Source of the DNA: Alectoria sarmentosa
Taxonomy: Eukaryota > Ascomycota > Lecanoromycetes > Lecanorales > Parmeliaceae
Length of the DNA: 64,000 nucleotides
Assembly: GCA_009733775.1 (NCBI GenBank)
Contig: WOGZ01000158.1
Location: 1 to 64,000, forward strand
Reading direction: 5' to 3'
Shown here one piece after another: positions 1-10,177 of this stretch (the stretch's first letter is position 1; each line of letters begins with the position of its first letter). The notes beneath the pieces are model-generated. The model made no database searches. It was given only the letters and a program-made list of their open reading frames with translations, and was not told where the DNA came from. A program made the translations under genes and the position numbers.

Positions 1-56
<56 letters not shown>
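1..56. repeat. (AG)n microsatellite at window edge
   Basis: Perfect AG dinucleotide run of 28 units; it begins at the first base, so its true length is unknown. Confidence 0.97.
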
Positions 57-62
<6 letters not shown>

Positions 63-255
63 CATCGCTCAAAAATGCTGCGACACACATAGAGATAATC
101 CTACAACTGGCAGGTCTGTAAGTGCGAATTTCTTCGACATTTGTACGATCCGTCCATTTTGCTGCAGCTACAGCTCGGCCGAAGCCAGTCTCTTCTCTCT
201 TCCCCACACGGTATGACAGAGGGAGGGCTCGCCTCCATCTCCGACTCGCCTGCTC

Positions 256-1949
256 TCAGTCATTCTCACTGAACTGATTGATATGCACGGTTTTCATGAT
301 GTGATCCTTATCATCCATCCCGGAGCCTTGTATCGGCATGCCCCAAGCAGGCGCCTCCTCCCTTCTGCCCCCCATCACACCAGTATCGAACCCACCATTC
401 GCATGCGCCAGCTCCACGTCCCCTTCACCCATACTCTTAGTCCCCCATCCGCCATTGCCGCCACCGGCAATCCTTTCCTCACTTTCACTTCGGACATAGC
501 CGTCATGATCGAGGCCGTGGTGGGTAGTGCGGCGACGGGAGGCGATGCCCTGGTTCGAAGAGGAGAGGTGGTAGCGATTGGAGTCGGGACCGGAGGAGGA
601 TTTGAAGGCGCCGAGGCCGAAGACACGGGAGATGAGGGGCCAGAGGTGGGGGATGTTGGCGACGATGACGGCAGTGGAAGTTTCGCCGGCGTACCAATTG
701 AGGTAGATGAGGGAGCCGTAGCCGGCGGTGAAGTTGTAGTAGCGGTTTAGGACGGCACAGAGGATGACGAGGATACCGAGGGAGAAGATGCAGAATAGGA
801 CTATTTTCCTAAGAGAGGGTCAGGGGATGCATGGATTGGACATGTTGGATTGAATGGTAGTTGCGGACCTTTTGAGGGGCAGTTGTGCCTTGATTAACAA
901 TGGGATGGGTAGGGAGAGGATTAACAGATCGGACGTGATGTTGAACACGGCGTCGTCGATCAGATGGTTGTAATAACTTGCACACTGCGCTGTTCATTTA
1001 GAAGATAATCAGTAAGCTGCTCCTTTGATGCTTCCATCGGAATGGGATGCGAAGGGCTTACAATTGGGAACAGGGACCTTCCAGTACCAGTTTACAGGCC
1101 GACACCAAACACCCAAGAACAAGATCATGACAATGATGTAGCCGAGGACGGTATAGGCGGCGACATATTTGACAGCACGATGATATCTCGGCAGTCCCTT
1201 ACTAGATGGTCCCAGAGTTAGCAATCTTCGCACTTCAATTTCTTATCCGTTTCGAAGCTTCACGTGTTTCCTCTCATGATCCGCAATCCTCCAGGGGCAT
1301 GCTGAAAGGCTTATACAAGGTAGAACTCACGTCATGTGGTTATACAAGATAAGCAGGCAAGCCTTGCAACCCCAGACCGTTGCCAGCTTGGTCATTTCTG
1401 TGGCGAACGTCCACTTGCAGCCGTAAATCGCATTTAGGATTTCGGCGGGTGTGATCGTTGCGAGGAAGGCCGGAGGTAGATAGGCGTTGAGATTCACGGC
1501 CGTTTGATTGATACCGACTATCACGATGGTATAGCAACACTGTCATCGTTGGTCAGCCCTCTATCACCGAGCAGAGTATTGCTGGATGATGACGTAGGAC
1601 TGGACGGCAGTGGGCTAGTCTGGATATAGTGACATAGGTGCATCATGTGGATGTGATCAAATGAGGCGTTCTCGATTGCGGAGAAAATGGAGGTGTGGCA
1701 AGAGGAAGGACCAGGAACGTACAAAAACAAAATACATTATATAGTCATCGATCTGCAGCTTCTTCAACGATCCTAGCAGAATCCTTCGAGACAACCTGGA
1801 GACATGTCAGTCAACTAGCCTGTGAAGGAGAGGAACAGTCATGAAGGTAGTATTTGGTTCACGTACGTTCTACAAATGACGACCAGAAGGGCAATGGTAT
1901 AGAGGATCCACGACTCGATCGCCAGCGATTTTGCCTCGCTCATCCCCAT
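256..1949 (-). CDS. Rhodopsin-domain (SAT4/PTH11-like) seven-TM integral membrane protein
   Basis: Six exons (1867-1949, 1723-1795, 1331-1539, 1062-1201, 869-989, 256-808; minus strand) join in phase through GT-AG introns to 392 residues. The protein has several hydrophobic helices, the IDDY motif after TM1 (residues 43-46), the 'ACLLILYNHM' helix, WCRP at 154-157, and a QCASYYNH...FNI..D loop followed by a PIPLL helix. That order is the signature of the fungal rhodopsin-domain family, which includes PTH11-like putative receptors. No CFEM domain precedes it: the N terminus is only about 12 residues before TM1. The cytosolic tail of about 110 residues is Gly/Ser/acid rich and ends in a short basic-hydrophobic patch (MKTVHIN). 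The start is the first ATG; a second Met lies two codons later. The ligand is unknown; a receptor role is inferred from the family only. Confidence 0.88.
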
Positions 1950-4523
1950 GATGGAGTGTGATGTTGTATGTTCGTGCCCTTAGCCGGCGAGTCACTCGAG
2001 CTGCGTCGGTAAGGTGGAGACGAATTTACTCAAGCATTCAGCGTCGAAGTTGACTGGGAAGATTCAAATGAAGGTACATTGAATTGTGGAAGACTGCAAG
2101 TTGGGAGAGTGGAGTTGAAGTTCTCTTGAAGATGGTCCTTCGGTACTTGGTTGTTAACAGCCTCGGCCGCTCCCCTTTACCGTACCTTATCTGACAGTTG
2201 TGACAGGTGAGATGCTTCAAATTGGGAGAATTTTGCACACGACCTTTGATTGTACCTTGAGCTACGGGACGGGGGGAATGAAGGGATGGCACAGAGCACA
2301 AGGTGACAGTGGCTGCAGCGCGAGTGGAAGCTAACTATCCAAGATCGGGAGCCAGCGACTCTTCCCCGGACCGATCTCAGAAGATCCCAGTTGGCTTGGA
2401 TAGCCATTTCCCAAAAGGGATAAAGCCATGTTGGGAAGTCAAGAATGAGAGTCGACGGTCTGTACGCTTATTCCATCTGAACCCAGTCTGGCAGAGCTGC
2501 CGAATAGCAATAGAAAGACCAAGTTGGATGAAAGTTGTAGGTAGGTACAATCTTGTAGATTGAGCGTTGACAGTGCTATGTATCCAATGGAGCAAGCAAG
2601 GGCACAGAGGAATTGCTCGATTCGTCCAGATGCAGCATGTCAAGGGAAGAGAAGGGGGTGAGGGAGTGGCCAGGGAAGGTTGAAAGCAGGGGACGGCAAG
2701 AAGCCAAGATCCATCCCGTTCCCAGACATTGGGCTGGGGATTCCCAACACTCGAACTTCTTCAACAGGGGAGTCCGGCTACGGGCTAATCAAGCCCATGA
2801 TAATCGGGTACCCTTTGATTGGGCAACTTTTTCGCTTCAGCTGCATGGTAATTCCGAGGCGTCTCGTGCGGTGACGACCCATGCGGCTTGTGTTAAACGA
2901 GCCTGTGATGAGATTGTGATAGGCTGATAGTGATGGCCTTGCATAGTGGGCAGTCCTAGAATTGAGCTCAATGCTCATGCATCCTTGAGGCTTCAGCAGC
3001 GATATCGGGGTATTCGAAGAAGATGGCCATCGATGACTGGAGATACATGATTTGATCATGACAAAATGAGTTTGCGTAAAATGCCTGCCGATTATTGTCA
3101 TTGGAGGAAGCCCAAATTTAAGAATGCTTTCACTTAATTGGATTCTTTAGCCTGACAGCTAGCCGTTAGGTTGGTAACGGTCCGAAGCTTCGGATCTTAA
3201 CCCTTGCCATCCATTCTCCCTCCGACCTGCTCCATGCTAGCCCCTTTTACTAAAGCAGGAGCTGACAGACGATTGGCCGGCGTGAACAGCTGGCGCCATA
3301 AGCTGTCGTGAAAATGGCGTCGCTCTACTCATGCATCGGACTCTGCGGCTACACTTCCCCGCCTGCTCTTTCCTTGAACAGGTATAAGCGGACAGAAATT
3401 CAGGGTTTAAATAAGGCTTCGGCTTTTTAGCGCGGGGAGGCCCAAAGTCGAGCTCAATTGTCCCTGACTAGTGTCGCATAGCGTGGGGTTTATCAACCTC
3501 GTCTCTTGGCACTTGCACTGGACCATTTTCTTTCTCAAACTGAATTCCAACTGAGTTTGATGACAAGCCAAGATACGCCCAGTCATCAGTCGGGCCAATG
3601 GCATCCAATTGCTCCAATTGATCTTTATCTTGTCAAGACCCATCCACAGTCTTTCGAGTCGCTATGAAGCAAGGAAATCCAAGGCAACTGGAACAGAGTA
3701 CTTTGACGGATTGATGGCGAAACAAAGCTTGCTCACTAAAATGCCAGTGTGCGGATACGATTGTGCGCCCATGTGCAAGCAACCCTCATTGCTATATGGC
3801 CGGAACAACTCCACATGGCAAGTTGCGTGAAGAATCAAGTCCATTGAGCGGAAAGAAAGTCTGGCCTTTACGAGCGACCGATGGCGTTTCCCATTTCTTA
3901 TTCAATAATTGGTGAAGGTCCAATGAAATTCGACGGGAAACTCTGATTTGCGTGATTTCAAAGGATTGCTTTCGCAATCTAGACCCTGAAAGTTGCCCTT
4001 GAATTGCGTGAAGCGGAAGGTAGGAAGCGGAAGGCAAGGAAGACCTTGCTTGATACTGACTACGACGTGCATGAGATGATTGGACTTGCAACTGGCCATG
4101 TGTTGGATGACGCTAGAATATGCATCTACTACCCCACTAACGCCTCTTGTGCGTCAATGTTGAAGCATCAGGTGTAAGCGAGGCCAACGAGAGCGGCACG
4201 CCAAAGCCAACGAGACATGATCAGACATGGCTTCTTGCTGATCCGTGCATGTCTGCATGAAGCCATGTCCATGGGCCATGCGGCAGGCCGCGGACCCCGT
4301 GGAGTCGGCACTCAAGAGCCAAACAAGACCATGGCTCGCCATTACCCGAGCTCTGTTCCGCCTATCTGTATGCATGTAACATTCGCGTACGACCTTGTAC
4401 CCCATTTATTAATCTTCCTACTCCCCTTCCCCAGATATCTCAATATCGCCCACACCAATTGTTCCTGTCGCACTTGTGAGAGATACTTCAACCGCAAGTG
4501 TCATCTCCTCCGCGACCGCCATC
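1950..4523. other. Intergenic region, no gene recognised
   Basis: About 2.6 kb between two divergently transcribed genes. Short open frames exist on both strands, but none has a recognisable domain, signal peptide or convincing splice structure. It must contain the promoters of the rhodopsin-domain gene and the permease gene. Confidence 0.7.
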
Positions 4524-6319
4524 ATGACTCTGGTCGACAATCCCCTCAACCACCCCGCGGCGCATCAAGCGCCCGAGAGGGATGTGGAGAAGGGTGGGGA
4601 ATTGAACGATAAAGACGCCGACGTCAACATTTCCTCATTCGCTAGCAGCAATTCAGAAGAAAACACTACCCACACGTCCAATTCCTCTCTGGGTGCTCAC
4701 GACGTAGCACCCACTCCAGTCATCCTCAGAGGCAGGTTGAAAAGATGGAACGACAAGATCGAAAGTCTCGCCGGTCTCGAGGCGCGAGGTATCACTCGTG
4801 TGCTGGAAGAGGAGAAACATGGCATATCACTCATGGGATATGCCCAGATGTGCATCCTCTGGTTCAGCATAAACGTCACGGTGAACAACCTCGCCGTCGG
4901 TTTCCTCGGGCCATTGGCTTTTAATTTGGGCTGGGTGGATAGTGTTCTATTGACTGTCTTTGGCTGCGCGCTGGGATCTGTGGGCACTTCATACACGAGT
5001 ACATGGGGTGCTGAAAGCGGTAATCGAACACTGGTATGCTTGCGCCCAGACATGTTACTTGGCCAATTGACGCAGCGACTCTAAACTCATGGGCGCTCTA
5101 GATTGTCGCTCGATATATAATGGGATACTGGCCAGCCAAGCTAATCGCCATCCTCAATGCTATCCTGATGGTCGGATACGGCGTCATCAGCTGCATTATC
5201 GCCGGACAGATGCTCTCGGCCGTCAACGGCGGGCACATGACAATCATCGTGGGCATCATCATCTCTGCCCTCATCATCGGCGTCGTAGCGATATTTGGCA
5301 TGGCTGTCCTTCATGTTTACGAAAGGTACATGGATACATCCATTCCAAAACCCCATATTCGGCCCCCGATCATAATTAACCTCATCCTCTCCATCAGATG
5401 GGCCTTCGTCCCCCAAGTCATCGCCCTCTTCGTCCTCATCGGCGCCGCCGGTCCTCACTTCAACACCGCTCTCCAATCCAGCGCCCCAATCACCGGTACC
5501 GCCGGAGAAATCACCGCCAACCGCCTCTCCTTCTTCGCCCTCCAATACTCCGTTCCCGTCGGCTGGGCCGCCGCCGGCTCGGATTTCTACGTCTACTACC
5601 CAACCCACACCAACAAAAAGCTCACCTTCCTCATGACCTGGCTCGGTCTGACCTCCTCCTTCATCTTCGTAAACGTCATCGGCGTCGGCCTAGGCTGCGG
5701 CGTCGCCATCATCCCCGCCTGGCAGACCGCCTATGCGACCTCCTCCGGCGCCCTCATCTTCGCCAGCTACGGCGGCCTGGGAGGATTCGGCGGCTTCTGC
5801 ACCGTCATCCTCGCCCTGTCCGCCATCCAAAACAACATCCCCGGCACCTACGCCGCCGCCATCGACCTGCAGATCCTCGGCCGCTACTTCAAGGCCGTCC
5901 CGCGCTGGCTCTGGGTCGTCGTCGTCGTCGTCGTCGAGCTCGTCTGCGGCGTCGCCGGCCGCGACCACCTCTTCGACATCTTTGAAAACTTCCTCGCCCT
6001 CATGGGCTACTGGATCTCCATCTTCGTCACCATCATGCTCGAAGAGCACGTCCTGTTCCGCATTCTGCGCCGAGTCCCCTTCGACTGGACCGCGTGGGAA
6101 GATAGGAAACGCCTGCCGCTCGGCGTCGCGGCCCTGACGGCCTTTTTGATCGGCTGGGCCGGCGCCATCATCGGCATGTATCAGGCCTGGTATGCCGGGC
6201 CCATTGCCACGCACGTCGGGGGCTACGGAGCCGATATCGGGACTTGGGTCGCCATTGCGTTTACGTGCGTCACGTTTCCGCCGATGCGCTGGTTGGAGTT
6301 GAGGCTTGTGGGGCGGTGA
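4524..6319 (+). CDS. NCS1-family purine-cytosine permease (Fcy2-like)
   Basis: Three exons (4524-5033, 5102-5325, 5398-6319) give 551 residues. The 72-nt second intron is in frame and open, so it could be mistaken for coding; removing it restores the family's YERWAFVPQ helix start. A hydrophilic N-terminal tail of about 100 residues is followed by about 12 hydrophobic helices. Diagnostic segments are NNLAVGFLGPLAFNLGW, GSVGTSYTSTWGAESGNRT and VARYIMGYWPAKL, which match the Fcy2/Fcy21 branch of nucleobase:cation symporters. Expected role: proton-coupled uptake of cytosine, adenine, guanine or hypoxanthine at the plasma membrane. The ATG in 'gccatcATG' is the first in-frame ATG. Odd point: one helix contains seven consecutive Val encoded by a (GTC)7 microsatellite at 5915-5935. 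Substrate is inferred from the family. Confidence 0.93.
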
Positions 6320-6651
6320 TGAGGATTGGGAAAATCAAAGTGGGGTGGGAGAAGTGAATTGGATAGACATGTTACCTTTGGACCGGCACGTAGATTAAGT
6401 AAAGCACCATAGAGACGGGGCAACGAATGCAAAAACAATAAAAAAAATGTATGAATAAACTACCCATCATTAACCATCCATGATCGTTGAATTCATCAGT
6501 CGGCTCTGTCCATACTTATACAAACCCAAGGCCGGCGCAATTTCCATCCCGAACGCGCCATCATGTGCCTCGCCAAAACAGCAACATCTCCGTACTCCAA
6601 GAAATTCTCATCCTCTCTCCCGCCCCAAAAAGTAATCCTCTTCCCACCTAC
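6320..6651. other. Convergent intergenic region (3' ends)
   Basis: About 330 nt between the stop of the permease gene (+) and the stop of the GMC gene (-). It holds an A-rich stretch at 6433-6448 and can only be 3' UTR for both; nothing else is seen. Confidence 0.6.
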
Positions 6652-8619
6652 CTACCGTCCCTGCCAATCCTCCGCCAAGATCGCGGCTCCCTTCTCCCCA
6701 ATGGCATAAACGGTCGCCTGCGGATGTGCGCTGATGTGCAGCGGCATGACACTGGCGTCGCACACCCTGAGCCCTTTGGTGCCGTAGACCCTCAGTCTGG
6801 CATCGAGCACGTAGCCGTCCTCTTTGCGCTTGCCGCCCATGGCGCAAGTGCCGACGGGATGCCAGTCCGTGATGGTGGAGTCGCGGACCCAATTTGCAAA
6901 GTCATAGTTTGGGTCTGTGGGATCCGCCGAAGGGGGATAGACGCGTTGGACGATGATGTCGGACAAGGGGGCGGTGGAGCAGATTTTATCTGCGTAGGCT
7001 TGGGACGCGAGCACCATTTTGAAGTCGACTTCTCCGCCTTTCCCGGCGAAATATTTGGGGTCGATGACCGGTTTGTCCGCGGCGGTTGCTTTGGAGCCGC
7101 TCTTTTGGTGCGTGGGGGGGATGTGGATGCTGCCTTTTGAAAACGGGTATTGTAGCATCTGCAGCATCGTTGCGTACTTCTTTCCCGGCAGAGATTTGAA
7201 ATAAGGGCTGTAATTGCTGACGTCAAAGTTCCATTCAATTTGACCGAGGTTCTTATCCGCCAAAAGTCTGTCCACGAGGATGCGGTCGCTTGGCTTTGAG
7301 TTGGGAGTGGATTGGAAGAGCAGGGAGTTGCCTAGAGAGGACAGCTGTTCGTGAGGGACAAAGTAGGAGAAGGGTAGATAGGCGACAGAGGAGGGAATTG
7401 CGGTACGAGGGCCGGAACGTGAGAGGGCGTATTCTTTGTCTGCTGCTTCAGCCATTTTTGGATCGGCACGCAGGTCTTCGGGTGTGACGATTGAGGGGGA
7501 TATTTCGAAGATCATGGTGGTCACTATTGGAGTCAGCTTCCACTATCGCTCAAGATTGATTACGCAAGGATTAAAGCGGACGAACTTATGTGGTCTTGTA
7601 GGTTCTCTCCTACAGCACAATTATCAACTTTGAATTCGATACCCGCAGCCTCGAGGACTTCTGGGTTGCCTATTCCAGACAGCTCCAGAAGCTGCGGCGA
7701 TTGTACGCTCCCAGCACAGATGACAACTTCTCCTTCAGTCTTCACAATACGTTCTTCACCATCATGTATGAACCGCACACCCTTTGCAACCCAATCCTGC
7801 CCCTCCTTCTCCAGAACCACCTCTTGCACAAAGGCTCCAGTAAGTAAATGTAGATTTGCCCTCCCTCTATTGGGCCTGTAGTATGCAGTAGCCGAGTAGC
7901 TTCTTTCCCTTTTATCGGGCGTTACGCCAGTAAGTGATGTCCAGACGCCGACGTTCGAGCCGGAGAAATGGCTGCTATTGGTTTCGATACCGAGCTTATG
8001 GAGGGTAGTGTGCCAATGCTGGTGGGAGGCACCGTAGGTGACTGAATAAGTCGTTTGTAGAGGACCCGCAGTGCCATGTTGTTCAAGGTCAAAGATGGAT
8101 TTGTGTTTAGACTGGTGTTCCGAGTCTGGTTGGTGGAAAGTCTCGCTCTTTTTGAAGTAGGGTCTGCTCGATTCTCAGTCCCGCACAGGGGCTGTGCCCA
8201 TGGCCGCAAAATACTCACAGCAACCCATTCCAACCCCACCCCTCCGCCCCCAGTTCCTCCCAAGCATCATAGTCCTCCCTGCACCCCCTATTCCACGTCA
8301 TGAAATTCAATGCACTCGACCCTCCCAGCACCCTCCCTCTCGGCCACAGCACGCTCCTGCCATTCAATCCAGGCTGAGGAATAGTCTCGAACTGCCAATC
8401 ATAGTCGGAGCCCAAGGTCTCTCCAAAACGACCTGGCACATTGATCTTTGGGTCGTCGAAAGCTGCGAAACCGGCTTCTAGGACACCAACAGTGATATCT
8501 GGATTTTCAGAGAGACGGGCAGCGACGACGAGGCCGGCTGTGCCGCCGCCGATGACAAGGTGGGTGTACTTTTGGGAGAGGAAGGAGGTGAGGCTGAGAT
8601 GGTCGTCTGTGCTGCCCAT
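6652..8619 (-). CDS. GMC-family FAD-dependent oxidoreductase
   Basis: Exons 8219-8619, 7586-8163 and 6652-7523 (minus strand) splice in phase to 616 residues, the normal size for glucose-methanol-choline oxidoreductases. The ADP-binding motif VIGGGTAG is at residues 22-29. GMC signature 1 (GRVLGGSSALN) and signature 2 (GSVQSPQLLELSGIG) are both present. The C-terminal active site TDWHPVGTCAMG supplies the catalytic His near 548, and the second active-site position is His near 593 (SAHPQAT). Intron 2 splits an ATG codon (ATA-A/TG). No clear secretion signal is seen, so it is probably intracellular; choline or aryl-alcohol dehydrogenase-like enzymes are the nearest general classes, but the substrate cannot be told. 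It is divergent from the cysteine-rich gene at 9163 and convergent with the permease. Confidence 0.93.
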
Positions 8620-9162
8620 TTCTGCTGATCGGAAGGCTGTGTCTGGCGTGCTGCTGTCTCCAATTCAACGCTCAACTGGCAAGAAGGGAAGGACACCAGA
8701 CGGCGATAGGGCCAAAAGAAGCAAGAAGAAGTTGGCTTTTTGGCCAAAACCTTGAGAGAAGCATCATAAAATGAACAGACTCAAACGACCTCGCGTGGAT
8801 CAATGCTCCGAGGAGCGTGGGAGTGGCGACTAGATAATGCATGATGGAGCCGCAGTGGTCTGGAAGTTGAAAATTTTGCGGGGTGCTCTACTAGAGCAGT
8901 ACCTATGGGCCCTGGAGTCTCCGTAGTAGCGCTACCTGTAGGCCAACCTGCCTAAAACACCGACCCTGGACAATTTGAAGAATCTACTTCACCGCCTCAA
9001 CGACGACGTCAAATCAGGTAAGGCAGAATTTTCTGGGACGAATGGCCCAAAACTTAATCAGCGACGCGCGCCTTAGTCGTCGGCGAGGTTGCTACAGCCA
9101 GTCATTGAGAATGGTATCAAAGTCTCGAGCCATCCACTTCGTGGCCCCACTCGCCCACCACC
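8620..9162. promoter_or_regulatory. Divergent intergenic region between the GMC and CXC-type genes
   Basis: About 540 nt separate the two start codons, so both promoters lie here. I see no unambiguous TATA box or repeated operator; assignment as regulatory rests on gene orientation only. Confidence 0.5.
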
Positions 9163-10148
9163 ATGAGCGCCCCCTTCCTCACAAGCCCTGAAATGAATCA
9201 AGCGCAGCTCGATGCCGAAGTCGACGACTGGGAGGGTTACTACAGCTCTCCGGACCCCTCAGAAACTGGCATTGGCGATGCCGAAATCACACAGGCAAGA
9301 AACGGCCCCGTCCACCACGCCCATTACAGCCATTCTGTCCTCTGACGCGCGCCCCATCAGGTCGAAAAGGTCACCCCCCCTACCTCCGCCTGTACGTGCA
9401 CAAAGCACTGCACCATACGCTGCGCCTGCCGCAAATTGAGCTCCGGCTGCTCGACCTCTTGCCACTGCGCTGGCAACTGGCAATGCAAGAACCAATTGAA
9501 CGCTCTGGCCGCGGCGTGGATTCGGACCCGGAGACACCACTGCGCGCCACGCCTTGCTTCACGGGATACTTGGCCAGCAAGAAAGGTCAGGATCTCCAGA
9601 CGATCGATATCGAGATACTACGGCGAAAGATGATGGGCTTGAAGAGGAGGGGTGGAGACGACATACCAAAGGGCGATGTATTTCACGAGGAGGGATTCGA
9701 TGATACTGTTCGTGCTTGGAAAGACCGGTGGGTAGCTGGCTTTCCGAATGAGGCGGAGAGGGCTGCACATATACGGGCGTTATTCAAGTATGGGTTGGGA
9801 ACTGAAGATGACGGTGATGCTTATAGAAGGTTCTTCTACTCTTTCTGCAGGGAAGCATGGGAGCAGAACAGCAGTACGTGGCATTGCAGGTCATGTGGGT
9901 CGTGTAAGGATTGGAGAGAATGGCATTGTGGGAGGTGCAACGAGTGTACATATGGGGTTAGCATACCCTGTGAGGTGTCTCACATTCATATGATCCAAGG
10001 AGAGGCACGAGATGTAAAAAACCTCCCTTTATGGTATCTCTATCTAGCTTCATGTTTGAAGAGCCTTCGACGTCCACGTCTATCATTCCAAATCTCGGAT
10101 GCTTTTCCCGATGCTCGCGTTACATCGCACGGACATGTCAACCATTGA
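9163..10148 (+). pseudogene. CXC-type cysteine-rich zinc-binding protein, apparent 1-nt frameshift
   Basis: ATG at 9163 opens exon 1 (9163-9294). A GC-AG intron (9295-9360, donor CAG/GCAAGA) leads to a cysteine array: Cys55-x-Cys57-x3-Cys61-x3-Cys65-x-Cys67-x6-Cys74-x3-Cys78-x-Cys80-x5-Cys86-x-Asn, like tesmin/TSO1 CXC units. The frame must then shift by one base near 9515. The rest, in another frame, continues with ATPCFTGYL, LQTIDIEILRRKMM, and a second array C-x2-C-x2-C-x7-C-x2-C-x2-C ending in GRCNECTYGVSIPC. I recognise this two-part layout from uncharacterised fungal proteins. The 3' end is uncertain: either readthrough to 10148 or a weak intron after the last Cys-Glu with a stop near 10059. 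It is either a recent pseudogene or a normal gene with an assembly indel. Zinc binding is inferred; a nuclear role is possible but unproven. Confidence 0.65.
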
Positions 10149-10177
10149 TCACTGTTAGCTTCATCTACTTTCTTGTC

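Noticed and set aside
5690..6214. Acid-rich minus-strand frame
   Set aside because: Antisense shadow of the permease third exon.
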